From an uncultured Aquimarina sp. (GTDB lineage: Bacteria; Bacteroidota; Bacteroidia; Flavobacteriales; Flavobacteriaceae), in the NCBI RefSeq assembly GCF_947492405.1, contig NZ_CANLMP010000004.1, positions 186,001 to 250,000 of the forward strand: DNA of 64,000 bases. The letters run 5' to 3'. How positions within the stretch are numbered: the first letter of the stretch is position 1; the number at the start of each line of letters is the position of its first letter. This document shows positions 36,032 to 45,840 of this stretch, piece by piece. The notes under the pieces are model-generated. The model made no database searches and had not been told where the DNA came from. It saw nothing but the letters and a program-made list of their open reading frames with translations. Made by a program: the position numbers and the translations under genes.

Positions 36032-36552
36032 TATTGCAGTATTTGATCTGTTATCAACTTATTATAAATTTTCTGTACGGATTTCTCAGCAAATAATGCT
36101 GGTCCAAAGGAGCTCGCAGATGAAAAATTCGCTTTCCAGATTTCTTTTTTAGTTTGTGTATCTACTCCTACAATTTCATAAGTAGCTTTTTGGAGAGCTC
36201 CTTCATAAAAGAACAAGTCTGTTGGTTTAAAAATCAAAAGAAGATCTTTTTGATCACTTAGGATTTTATTCTCGATCGTTTGATCAATACTATTCTTGTG
36301 GTTAAGCGTTAGTGATGTTCTCTTTTGCTGATTTAGCACCACTTCTACTTTTTTTTGGTCCGTAGTGAATCACGTTTCTAACTTTTCTTTTAGCTTATTC
36401 GTAAAATTCTTAGTCACCCCATTTTCATAGGTAATTACGATAAGAATATTTTTATAAGGAGCATTAGAAATCTTAGTATCCACTACAGATCTAATAGTTA
36501 CTCCACAACTAGAAAGCAGCACAATGAAACAGAGTGCAATAATTTTTTTCAT
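36031..36552 (-). pseudogene. Lipoprotein gene interrupted by one in-frame TGA
   Basis: The first 60 codons (MKKIIALCFIVLLSSCGVTI to KEKLET) give a lipoprotein with lipobox LLSSC. A TGA at 36370-36372 then stops the frame. Reading on in the same frame gives FTTDQKKVEVVLNQQKRTSL and continues cleanly for about 112 more residues to the real stop at 36031, ending NKLITDQILQ. Both halves look coding and no frameshift is needed. Either the gene is inactivated by a point mutation or there is readthrough, a sequencing error, or re-initiation at the GTG at 36342. The intact protein would be ~173 aa, unassigned. Promoter copy b lies just upstream. Confidence 0.75.
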
Positions 36553-36586
36553 TTTGTTATTGTTTTACTTTATTGTTTTCCTTGCA

Positions 36587-36618
36587 CTTTATGTTAGAAA
36601 CATAGAAAATGTTACCCC
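36587..36618 (-). promoter_or_regulatory. ECF-type promoter motif, copy b (broken gene/lipoprotein/S41)
   Basis: Minus strand GGGGTAAC (36611-36618), 16-nt spacer, ACATAAAG (36587-36594), 35 nt before the start at 36552. Confidence 0.78.
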
Positions 36619-36639
36619 TTGTTTTCTGAAAAGAATAAA

Positions 36640-36666
36640 AAACAGCCAAGAAAATCTTGGCTGTTT
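36640..36666 (-). terminator. Terminator of the 2851-aa gene
   Basis: AAACAGCCAAGA (36640-36651) pairs with TCTTGGCTGTTT (36655-36666), 3-nt loop, then an A/T-rich tail. It lies about 35 nt after the stop at 36700. Confidence 0.85.
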
Positions 36667-36699
36667 GGTAATTTAATATTCATCAAATCAATCAATATT

Positions 36700-39600
36700 T
36701 TACTCTATCACGATCTTTTTCATTGTAGATTTTTGATCTGTATTGATTTGCACAAAATACACACCTGCAGGATAATCCATGCGCTCAATAGTGTGCTTAT
36801 TGGTTTTTATAACATTACTGCTATAAATAATTGCTCCTGTATAATTAAAGATAGTAACTTCTGTAATCGTGCGTTTACTTTGTATATGAAGTTCATCTAC
36901 CACAGGATTCGGATACAACATGATTTCATTTGTTACTTTTTTAGAAAGATCCGTGTTACTGGTTCTTAGCAATTGAACATCTCCTGTACAATACTCTTTG
37001 ATCTGTAATTCAGAGCTGGCATTTGGGCCATTATTTTTTATAACTAATATTCCACCAACTGCATCTGGATTCTCTAACAGCTTTATAATCCCACAAGCAT
37101 TTTCCAAATTCGAATTATTATTTATCTCTAATTTTTTTGCTATGCTTTCTAAACCAGATAAACCATCTACGTCTACTAAATTCTGATTATTGACTACTCT
37201 AACCTCAACCCTAACACTTTGTAGGTTTTCTAATCCTGAAAGATCTTCTAATAAAGGATTACCCAATACATGTAATAATCCGATATCACCTAGCACTAAG
37301 GATGATAATCCTTGAATGTTTTGTAGTTTACTATTACCATACAGATACAAACCTCCTCTAATCTCTTGTATATTAGATAGATCATCTAAATTTGTGAGAT
37401 TCGCATTATTAAATACCAGGCTTTTTACACTACTTAACCTCGCAAATCCAGAAAGGTTCGCCAAATTATTATTGATGATTCTAAAGTCTTTAATAATTTT
37501 AGTAAGATTACTAAAACCGTTTACCGTACTTAGATAATCATTACCCTTAATCTCCAAGGAACCACTTATTTGTGACAGATTGATAAAACCATCTAGATCG
37601 GTCAAACCATTATTCCAAGAAATAGTTAGGTTACCTTGAAGCGTAGTAAGGTTATTAAAAGCACTTAGCGATAAGATCTTATTATTGCGGTAAATATTTA
37701 TATTTCCACTAATATTTGTAATGTTTGATAAGCCACCTAAATCCGCTAAACTGGCATTATTGGATATTTCTAATGAACCATTAATCAAGGTAAGGTTCGT
37801 AAAAGCATCTAAATTAGTAATCCCCGAATTATTTTTTATATATAATCCTCCTCCCAGCGTTTCTAGCTTACTTAGGTTACTAAGATCGGTGATATCTCCA
37901 GCGGTATCGTCAATAGTAAGGTTTCCTTTGATTTCACAGTAATCAAAAGCATTGATTTGTGCCTGAGATGATAAAATCACATTGTTTTCTGGATGCACCT
38001 CGTTACAAGGGCTACAACTGTCTAAAATATCCTGAACCAAACTGGTAGTGGGACCATTATTACCAATGGAAATATTACCTGAAATAGCTCCAGGTGTTGA
38101 TAATAACTCTACGATAGCACAGGCATTTTCTAACGATCTATTATATACTAAACTAAAACCTCCTTTAACATTCTTAAGATTCTGAAGTCCATCTAAATTT
38201 TGCAGATTATTGGAGTCAATTATAACACCATTCTCCACTGATGCTACTGAACTCAATCCTGATACACTTTCTAAACTACCATTTTCTAATAGGATCAACC
38301 CTCCTTTGATAGAAGTAAGTCCACTAAATCCATCTAGATGTAATAGTTCAAAGTTACTTTCAATTTCCAATTTTCCTGAGAAATTTGTAAGATTTCTAAA
38401 ACCGTTTACATTTTCTAATTTTGAATTATTATAGATTTGAATATCTCCAGTAACAGTTGTGAGATTTTCTAATCCATCGATATTTATTAATTCTTTGTTA
38501 TAATAAATAGTAAGATTTCCATATATTTTTTCAAGACTGGATAGACCGTTAAGATTTGTTATAGGTTCGCTATCGCCAGATTGTATAATCAAATTACCTT
38601 TAATCTCACAATAATTAAATCGATCAACTACTTCTTGATCTTTTAGTATTACAGTATCTGGATATAAGCAAGGGTTACAATTTTCTGTAATTGCCTCTGG
38701 TGAACTAGAGCTATAACCATTATTTGATATATTAATAATCCCTCCTACCGAATTAGGGTTTTCTAACAATTGGATAATACCACAAGCATTCTGAATACGC
38801 GTATTGTAAGATAAATCTAGATTTTCACTTATGGAAATAATATTCCTCAAACCATCTAGATTCTCTAAACCTGGGTTTTCTCTAATATCCAGCCTACCGA
38901 TCGAGCCAGATACACTTGTAATTCCTGACAATCCATCAACGTTAGTAAGTAATGGATTTTCTATAATCTGTATTGCATTTCCAATTGATGTAAGGCTAGA
39001 TAATCCATCTAAATTAGATAAATTACTTTGAAACAATAAGAACCTTCCTCCAATTGAAGTTAAACTGGATAATCCTTTAAGATTAGTTAGTTTATTTTTA
39101 TCTAGAGAGAAAGTTCCTTCAATTCTTACGAGTTTGGAAAGACCATCTATACTATACAGGTTACTGTTTCCTCCTAAAGTAAAATTGCCTTTGATTTCAT
39201 TAATTCCGGATAAATAATCTACATTAGTTAATATAGTATTATTTCGAAGAGATACATCACCACCTATAAAAGTTAGATTTTGTAATCCGTTTAAATTAGT
39301 TAAATCTTTGTTATTTATAATGGTAAGATTATCTTTAATCTTATTTAATGATAACAATGGTGTCAAATCAAAAATATAGGAATTACTTGAGCTACCATCA
39401 ATAGTTAAACTACCATTGATTTCACAATACTTAAATGCATCTATTTGTAGTTGTGATTCAAGAATAAGATCTCCTTCATATACACAATTAACTGCTGAAC
39501 AGTTATCTACTATAATTTGTGTATTACTAGTATTTGGGCCGTTACTATATATATAACGAGCATGTTTAGGGTCTTTAATTAAGTTTACTATACTACAAGC

Positions 39601-42600
39601 ACTCTCTAATGTTGAATTCCCATTCATTGACAATGTACTAACACCAGCCAAATTAGAAAGCCCATATAACTTAAGATTTAATAAATTTTGATTGTTTCGT
39701 ATGATAATACTTTGAACATAATGTAAATTGGAAAGTCCTTCTAAGCTTGTTATAGAATTATTATTTTCAATTTTTAATGCTCCCGACACAAATTCTAAGT
39801 TCCTCAACCCATCTAAGTTTGTTAACTGAGAGTTTGTTCTTATGATTAAACTACCATTAGTAACTTTCGTCAGTAACGATAAAGCATCGATATTTGTAAT
39901 ACTACCATTATATTCATCAATAATCAAATCACCATTCACACTACAATAGTTAAACTCATCCACCTTTTCCTGAGAATCCAGCACAAGATTTCCATTATAA
40001 ACATTTTCACAACTTGAGACATTACAATAGTAACGGATGTTGTTAACGGAACTTGTAGTAATTCCATTTTGTGATATCTCCTTATTACCTATTACTGCGT
40101 TTTCATTCTCTAAAAGATATAAAATATCGCATGCATCATTTAAGTACTCATTATTTTTTATTTCCAAGTTACCACCTATTTTCAACAGGTTGGATAAACC
40201 GTGTAAAGAAGAAAGACTTGTATTTAAAATTTTAAAATTTCCGTTTACCTCTTCTAATACACTTAATCCTTGTAGGTTTTCGATTAGTCTCCACCCAATC
40301 GCTGGATCATAAGATTCTTGAATGATTGTTAGGTTTCCATTAATTTTGCAATACCTAAAATTGTCAACCTGTTGCTGAGAGTCAATAACTAAGTCACCAT
40401 TATATTCACAACCATTATTACAGTTATTAATTATATCATCAGCAGTGCTTGTAGTATTGCCGTTATCACGTATATCTGTTTGATAACTTCCTATTCTACC
40501 AGGAACTTCAAGGACATAAGACAAGGCACAAGCGTCTTTAAGAGAAGGGTTTCCATACAAATTCAGTTTACCCCTTATTGATGATAATTGATTTGTACCA
40601 ATTATGTTTTGTAAGACTTCATTATCGGTAATTAATAGATCTCCATTAACGTCTTCAAGCTTTGTAAGTCCAACCCATCTAAGTTTTGGATTATTATCAA
40701 TTTTTAAATCTCCTTCAAGAGTAGTAAGCTTTAAAAAATCTGTAATATGATCCAATCTGGGATTATTTGAGATCATTAGAGGTCCTACCTCTTCTAATGC
40801 ATCCATATTCGTTATTCTAAAAAGGTTTCCATTATTTGATATGGTAATACCTTCAAGAACCGATTTAAGATTAGGAAGACGTAAAGCAGATTCTAATGTA
40901 ATATTATTATTAATACTGATTTTTTTAACAGAAGTCAGAGAACCAAATAGAGCAGTAACGTCTATCAGACTATTATCTTCGATAGCTAAGTGCCCTTCTA
41001 TTTTATTTAACTTGATAAATCCTCTACCAGAAGTTCTGCAATTTTTAATTATAAAATTACCTCCTATATACTCTAGCTTTTCGAATGCCTGATATGTATC
41101 TAAGGGAGTATTCTTAATAATTAAATTTCCTTGTATCCTTTTTATGTTAGACAATGACCTTAGGTGCTTTATATCTCTGTATATAGTCACACCATTATCT
41201 TCAATATCACTTGTATTAGGGTCATCTTCAACAATCAAATTACCATTTATAACACAATATTGATTTGCTTCCCAAGCTTGGTTTAGATTTGTAACGATTA
41301 AATCCCCATTATAGATCCTATCGCAATCATCAGGTGCGATAGCTTCAACACGTATGTTAGTTATCGTACTACAACCGATTTCGTCAGTTACCGTTAACGT
41401 GTAATCATAAATTCCTGAATTTGAAACACTAAATATCGGGTTCGCAATATTAGGATTACTAAGATGATCTGAAGGTACCCAACTATAATTTTTAGGAGTA
41501 TTTCCAGAAATAAACATGGGAACTTCTAAAGACTGGGGTTCATTGGTTTTAATAAAGAACTTTTTATCTTCAATTACTTGTCCTCCAACATTAATAGTGA
41601 TATACTTTGAATCTGAACAACCTGTTTGCGTATTTGTTACTTTTAAATTATATGTATGCTCTCCTACACCTGTTAATCTGGTAAATATAGGATTAGGGAT
41701 ATTGGTAGCGCTTAAATAGCTAAGCAGAGTGGGGTTATTAGCCGTCCAAAGATATTCTTCATTTGGATGGGCTACCCTATCTGGCCATAATTCTAATGAC
41801 TGTTCTAAACATGCATTTTGGGAAGTTTGTACGTCTAGATTAGGGTTATCGATTATAGTTTCTATACGATACGTTTTTGCATCGGCTGGTGCCGTTATAT
41901 TATTAAGACGAATCTCAAGATCCAGGGTTATTGGATATGATTCTCCTGTTCGTTTTATTCTTTCTTCGATATAGGCTCTTAATGGCAGTGCTTCAAACTG
42001 TCGATAATTAAAATCTTCTTGCACACAATTATATCCCTTACCAAGGTCAAAGCGGCAATCTACTATCTCCTGAAAGTTTACAATTTCTCTTCTTGCTATT
42101 ATTCTATCATTAAAAGCATCACCATTAAGGTCTCTAACAGTCCACCCCAAATTACATTCTGATCCAGGAGATCTACTTATTACATATAGTGTGGGAGAAT
42201 CACTAAGACATACTGCCTTAGTTCCATATTTATTTAATTTATCGACAGATATATCCGTTACATTGAATTCACAACCTTTTCCACACTCAAATAGGTTTCC
42301 TCCTTCTGTTACATAAACAGCATTTGGCTCTTTTATATTATCTCGAAGATTTATACCATTCACTCTAGCAGATACGGTTAAACTTACATCTCTATAACCT
42401 GCAGGGGTATCACCATCATAACATACTTGATGAGGACCTTTTGTTGTAGCGGTTTTAGGAGAAGCTCCCTTACCAAAGTCCCAAAAATATTCAAGTTTAT
42501 CGGGAGCTATATTTTTTATAATGCTATTATCAGTAAACGTAGTGGGACCCGATGTATATCGTAAATCATATTTTGATTTCACAAAATAGGCTTCGATGCT

Positions 42601-45255
42601 TGGATCAGTATCCGTTATAAAAATAGTTTTAGAGGCCGTAGCTGTTTGACCTTCCGTATTTGTGCTTGTTACTGTTATGGTTTTGCTTCCACCCTTATCA
42701 AATGCATTACTAACTATGGATACTAATCCCGTATCAGTTTTTGTATTACCATCTCCAAAATCCCAACTCCAACTAACTGGAGTTCCAAATGACCCAAATA
42801 TATCTCTCGCTGTAAAATAAATAAAATCGTTTGGCAGATAACTATTGTTACAAGGAGTAATATTATTAATAAAATCATTACTATTACAGGCACTCTCTAT
42901 CTCAATTGAGTATGGTGGTTTTGGATAACCAACGTTAATATAGTTTTCTTTATAGCTAGTAAATACTTGGCCATTTGTATATTCAATTTCTAACTCTACA
43001 CTGTAATCACCCCAATCTCCATAAGTTATGGTAGAGTTTTGCTGATCAGAATATTCAAAACCTCCATCACTTCCTTTGTAAAAAGTCCAGCTATATGATT
43101 TTATATTAGGCGAATTTGGTCCTGTAAAAGAGACCGTTAAAGGTGCAGGACCCGAAGTAACATTTGCAGTAAAGTTTACTGGATTACCAGTAGCACTATC
43201 ATCTGAAACGATCACTTGCTTAGCCACTACAATAGGATCTGGACTAGCATCATCACGTACAGATAATGTTACATCAGGTGCTCCTGAGCTGGTAAATACA
43301 TGTTTTGGATTTGCAACATATTGTTTATTACCATCACCAAAATCCCATTCATAACGCAAAGTTCCTGTCCCCCCAGAAACATCGGCTGTAAATTGGATTT
43401 CTTGACCCACTGTAATGTTTTGATTGGGGTTGTAGTTAAAGCTTACGTCGATACAATCGCTGGATTTACGGTTTTGCGCTTTTGGGTTGGTGCATTGATC
43501 ATCTTTACTTACTTTGACATTACTTGTTTTACGTTTTTGAATATCTCCATTAACAATTAAAGTAACTTCATAATTACCGTTTCTCGGATATTCAACTATC
43601 GGAGGTGTTTTTGAAAATGAAAATGATGGAGTTCCTCCTTCAAACTGCCAATACCAAGATTTGATTGTTCCTCCTTCTGAAAGATCACTATACTGTATTT
43701 TATTTTTATCTCCTACAACTTGAGATACTTGAAAATCTGTAATAATATTGTCATTACAGCCACTATCTTTATTAAGAGTAAAAGACAATGGATTAACACT
43801 CCATTGATCACCACATGTAGATGTAAAATCAATAAGTCTACTATAATCAACTATATAATTTGCCGCATTTAAAGTTTTTGAGTTCGAATTAATAGTTAAT
43901 CTTTGAGGTTTCGTTGAATGATGCATTATTTCATTGGGATCCACTATATGACCTAATGAAAGGATATGACCAATCTCATGTGCAACTATACTATATAGAT
44001 CAATTTTACCTGGCATATAAGAATCAATAATGCTTAATTGAACATTTTTTGTGCTAATAGCAATATCTGCATTATAAGCATACCCAAAACTTTTATAATC
44101 AAAATCATTATCAACATCTGAGAAGAGACCAGTGCACCCATTGCTATTAATGCCCGAAAAACCATGTCTATCTCCGATATTATTATTAATATATATTATA
44201 TTCTTTCCATCATTTTTTTCGCTTTTTGAAATAGCGAAGTCTATTTCACCAGTATTATCCTTTCTTTTTATTTCTAAAGTTATACCTAATGCACAAGACC
44301 AATCTCTCAAAACTTTTTCTATAGTAAAGATTGCTTCATGATTATTTTTAAGATTATCGCCAATATGAAACACATAGCCATTAAGGTTATTTTTTTTAAC
44401 TATAGGTTGGGGATATTTATGATGTGGGAAGTCTCTATCGTCTAAATAATTCGATATCGAATAGTCTACTATTAAATCAGTAGTGCTATTGACGATATCC
44501 CCGAAATAATTCTCCACACTAATATATCCAGTCGCTGCAGATGGTAATTCTATTACACCGTTAGAAGATGTAATTTTTTCTGAATCTACAGACGAAGGAC
44601 ATTTTATTTTTATTGTTCTATTTGTCCAAAATTCTGATATTGTACCATTATTATCTTTTGAAACTAGGTAATCAACATCATCATTTTTTCTTATTCTTCT
44701 TAAACTATTTGTGCCGCCAAGAGTTTCCCCTGCAAAATGTATTTGTCCTTTATATCCTGTATCCGGGTTCTCTCTTTGATCTCCAAAACCATACCCTACT
44801 ATTGTAATAATATCTCCGACTCCAGCTCTGGCAGTTGTTCTAGAAACTCCATCTCTGTCATTTATAGAAAATGAATCTATAGACGGAATTAATTCAATAG
44901 TAAAACTTCCAGTGGCGGTAGTATTATTGTTATCTTTTACCTCAACTTTATAATCCCCATACTTTAAATTGGTAAAAGTCTCTGTATTAGAACTACTCAC
45001 CTTTTGGTCGTTGGTCGAACCAATAATTTTGAAGGTAAAATTAGGATCACCACCTTTTACCTCTATTTCCACAGTTCCCATATTAAGATCATTGTCCTGT
45101 TTTTTTACCTTTATATTGGTAATTCTAAAAGCAGCTGCCTCTACCTCTGTTTCGGTGCAGTCATCAGGAAATGTTTTATTGTTCATTCCATACCCACTCC
45201 ATAAAAAGCTACAGAGCAGTATACACCATAGGGTGATAGTTTTTGTTTTTTTCAT
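36700..45255 (-). CDS. 2851-aa T9SS surface protein: metzincin, PKD and six receptor-L-domain-like arrays
   Basis: Signal peptide about 1-23. A beta domain and an IPT/TIG-like domain (about 120-265) come first. A metzincin protease domain has HEIGHILSLGH (zinc ligands His426, His430, His436; catalytic Glu427) and a Met-turn in NEIMHH (about 444). Several PKD-type domains follow (YEWDFGDGNKQYVANP, WSWDFGDGNTKT, EYFWDFGKGA), then Ig-like repeats. From about residue 1320 six arrays of receptor-L-domain-like ~24-aa repeats occur (NLTIINNKDLTNLNGLQNLT). Each opens with a GDLxxxSQxxxDxFxYC unit and closes with an NACxIxxLLE-type cap. The C-terminus is a T9SS type A sorting domain (LYPNPVVDELHIQSK). 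Likely a cell-surface adhesin or protease. Promoter copy c is upstream. Confidence 0.9.
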   Translation of the reverse strand: MKKTKTITLWCILLCSFLWSGYGMNNKTFPDDCTETEVEAAAFRITNIKVKKQDNDLNMGTVEIEVKGGDPNFTFKIIGSTNDQKVSSSNTETFTNLKYGDYKVEVKDNNNTTATGSFTIELIPSIDSFSINDRDGVSRTTARAGVGDIITIVGYGFGDQRENPDTGYKGQIHFAGETLGGTNSLRRIRKNDDVDYLVSKDNNGTISEFWTNRTIKIKCPSSVDSEKITSSNGVIELPSAATGYISVENYFGDIVNSTTDLIVDYSISNYLDDRDFPHHKYPQPIVKKNNLNGYVFHIGDNLKNNHEAIFTIEKVLRDWSCALGITLEIKRKDNTGEIDFAISKSEKNDGKNIIYINNNIGDRHGFSGINSNGCTGLFSDVDNDFDYKSFGYAYNADIAISTKNVQLSIIDSYMPGKIDLYSIVAHEIGHILSLGHIVDPNEIMHHSTKPQRLTINSNSKTLNAANYIVDYSRLIDFTSTCGDQWSVNPLSFTLNKDSGCNDNIITDFQVSQVVGDKNKIQYSDLSEGGTIKSWYWQFEGGTPSFSFSKTPPIVEYPRNGNYEVTLIVNGDIQKRKTSNVKVSKDDQCTNPKAQNRKSSDCIDVSFNYNPNQNITVGQEIQFTADVSGGTGTLRYEWDFGDGNKQYVANPKHVFTSSGAPDVTLSVRDDASPDPIVVAKQVIVSDDSATGNPVNFTANVTSGPAPLTVSFTGPNSPNIKSYSWTFYKGSDGGFEYSDQQNSTITYGDWGDYSVELEIEYTNGQVFTSYKENYINVGYPKPPYSIEIESACNSNDFINNITPCNNSYLPNDFIYFTARDIFGSFGTPVSWSWDFGDGNTKTDTGLVSIVSNAFDKGGSKTITVTSTNTEGQTATASKTIFITDTDPSIEAYFVKSKYDLRYTSGPTTFTDNSIIKNIAPDKLEYFWDFGKGASPKTATTKGPHQVCYDGDTPAGYRDVSLTVSARVNGINLRDNIKEPNAVYVTEGGNLFECGKGCEFNVTDISVDKLNKYGTKAVCLSDSPTLYVISRSPGSECNLGWTVRDLNGDAFNDRIIARREIVNFQEIVDCRFDLGKGYNCVQEDFNYRQFEALPLRAYIEERIKRTGESYPITLDLEIRLNNITAPADAKTYRIETIIDNPNLDVQTSQNACLEQSLELWPDRVAHPNEEYLWTANNPTLLSYLSATNIPNPIFTRLTGVGEHTYNLKVTNTQTGCSDSKYITINVGGQVIEDKKFFIKTNEPQSLEVPMFISGNTPKNYSWVPSDHLSNPNIANPIFSVSNSGIYDYTLTVTDEIGCSTITNIRVEAIAPDDCDRIYNGDLIVTNLNQAWEANQYCVINGNLIVEDDPNTSDIEDNGVTIYRDIKHLRSLSNIKRIQGNLIIKNTPLDTYQAFEKLEYIGGNFIIKNCRTSGRGFIKLNKIEGHLAIEDNSLIDVTALFGSLTSVKKISINNNITLESALRLPNLKSVLEGITISNNGNLFRITNMDALEEVGPLMISNNPRLDHITDFLKLTTLEGDLKIDNNPKLRWVGLTKLEDVNGDLLITDNEVLQNIIGTNQLSSIRGKLNLYGNPSLKDACALSYVLEVPGRIGSYQTDIRDNGNTTSTADDIINNCNNGCEYNGDLVIDSQQQVDNFRYCKINGNLTIIQESYDPAIGWRLIENLQGLSVLEEVNGNFKILNTSLSSLHGLSNLLKIGGNLEIKNNEYLNDACDILYLLENENAVIGNKEISQNGITTSSVNNIRYYCNVSSCENVYNGNLVLDSQEKVDEFNYCSVNGDLIIDEYNGSITNIDALSLLTKVTNGSLIIRTNSQLTNLDGLRNLEFVSGALKIENNNSITSLEGLSNLHYVQSIIIRNNQNLLNLKLYGLSNLAGVSTLSMNGNSTLESACSIVNLIKDPKHARYIYSNGPNTSNTQIIVDNCSAVNCVYEGDLILESQLQIDAFKYCEINGSLTIDGSSSNSYIFDLTPLLSLNKIKDNLTIINNKDLTNLNGLQNLTFIGGDVSLRNNTILTNVDYLSGINEIKGNFTLGGNSNLYSIDGLSKLVRIEGTFSLDKNKLTNLKGLSSLTSIGGRFLLFQSNLSNLDGLSSLTSIGNAIQIIENPLLTNVDGLSGITSVSGSIGRLDIRENPGLENLDGLRNIISISENLDLSYNTRIQNACGIIQLLENPNSVGGIINISNNGYSSSSPEAITENCNPCLYPDTVILKDQEVVDRFNYCEIKGNLIIQSGDSEPITNLNGLSSLEKIYGNLTIYYNKELINIDGLENLTTVTGDIQIYNNSKLENVNGFRNLTNFSGKLEIESNFELLHLDGFSGLTSIKGGLILLENGSLESVSGLSSVASVENGVIIDSNNLQNLDGLQNLKNVKGGFSLVYNRSLENACAIVELLSTPGAISGNISIGNNGPTTSLVQDILDSCSPCNEVHPENNVILSSQAQINAFDYCEIKGNLTIDDTAGDITDLSNLSKLETLGGGLYIKNNSGITNLDAFTNLTLINGSLEISNNASLADLGGLSNITNISGNINIYRNNKILSLSAFNNLTTLQGNLTISWNNGLTDLDGFINLSQISGSLEIKGNDYLSTVNGFSNLTKIIKDFRIINNNLANLSGFARLSSVKSLVFNNANLTNLDDLSNIQEIRGGLYLYGNSKLQNIQGLSSLVLGDIGLLHVLGNPLLEDLSGLENLQSVRVEVRVVNNQNLVDVDGLSGLESIAKKLEINNNSNLENACGIIKLLENPDAVGGILVIKNNGPNASSELQIKEYCTGDVQLLRTSNTDLSKKVTNEIMLYPNPVVDELHIQSKRTITEVTIFNYTGAIIYSSNVIKTNKHTIERMDYPAGVYFVQINTDQKSTMKKIVIE

Positions 45256-45287
45256 AAGATTGATTTACTTTTTTGTTTTTAATCTCT

Positions 45288-45321
45288 CTTTATGTAATCA
45301 AGCTTGTATATGTTACCCCCC
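45288..45321 (-). promoter_or_regulatory. ECF-type promoter motif, copy c (2851-aa protein)
   Basis: Minus strand GGGGGGTAAC (45312-45321), 16-nt spacer, ACATAAAG (45288-45295), 33 nt before the start at 45255. Confidence 0.8.
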
Positions 45322-45414
45322 TCGTTTAAAAAAACTAAAAAGAAGATTAGAAGATGATGGCTATGTTAGTATGTATGTGATAGTAGATGAGGTAATGTTT
45401 ATTTTACGCAAACA

Positions 45415-45443
45415 AAAAAGCCATAGCTAATGCTATGACTTTC
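45415..45443 (-). terminator. Terminator of the 77-aa peptide gene
   Basis: CATAGC/GCTATG stem (45422-45436) with flanking A-rich and T-rich runs, directly after the stop at 45477. On the minus strand it ends in TTTTTTG. Confidence 0.7.
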
Positions 45444-45476
45444 GATACATTTTTCTGTTAACTAATCATACAGATG

Positions 45477-45710
45477 TTATTCATCTAAGAAAGCTGGAAG
45501 TTCTATATTATAATGAAGATAATCCGAAGCATATCCTCCACATCGTAAAGCAGTTCTTATTGCATTGGTATATGCTGAGGCTGAGGAGACACTATATGCT
45601 ACATTACAACTTTGTCTACGTCCTCTCCATTTCATACCACCTTGTACGAACTTCTGATCTTCTTTGCTTAATACTTGCATTCCCTTAATGTCAAATTTCT
45701 TGTTTCCCAT
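45477..45710 (-). CDS. Double-glycine leader peptide in the CHAT locus, 77 aa
   Basis: True start is MGNKKFDIKGMQVLSKEDQK; the leader ends in FVQGG. The core of about 52 residues (MKWRGRRQSCNVAYSVSSAS, NAIRTALRCGGYASDY, ending LPAFLDE) has two Cys and is cationic near its start. The longer upstream in-frame extension is not used, since it would run through the promoter motif at 45741-45773. It is a single gene between the CHAT peptidase gene at 45841-48594 and the 2851-aa gene, with its own promoter motif and terminator. Probably exported by a C39-type transporter encoded elsewhere. Antimicrobial or signalling function unknown. Confidence 0.78.
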   Translation of the reverse strand: MGNKKFDIKGMQVLSKEDQKFVQGGMKWRGRRQSCNVAYSVSSASAYTNAIRTALRCGGYASDYLHYNIELPAFLDE

Positions 45711-45740
45711 GTTTCGGTTTTTTAATTTTAATAAGTGAAC

Positions 45741-45773
45741 CTTTAATGTATTTATCACTACAAATGTTACCCC
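45741..45773 (-). promoter_or_regulatory. ECF-type promoter motif, copy d (77-aa peptide)
   Basis: Minus strand GGGGTAAC (45766-45773), 16-nt spacer, ACATTAAAG (45741-45749), a one-base variant of the -10 word, 31 nt before the start at 45710. Confidence 0.75.
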
Positions 45774-45799
45774 TTTGCCTAAATAAAAAATGACATAAA

Positions 45800-45824
45800 A
45801 AAAGCTCCTACTTAGAGAGCTTTT
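45800..45824 (-). terminator. Terminator of the first CHAT peptidase gene
   Basis: AAAAGCTC (45800-45807) pairs with GAGCTTTT (45817-45824), 9-nt loop, T-rich tail on the minus strand. The flank shares the string ATGACATAAAAAAAGCTCC with the terminator near 51028. Confidence 0.7.
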
Positions 45825-45840
45825 ATAATTAAACAATCGA

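Noticed and set aside
36998..45092. CRISPR-like regular DNA repeats
   Set aside because: The periodicity is about 69-75 nt of degenerate protein-coding repeats; there are no identical direct repeats with unique spacers and no cas genes.
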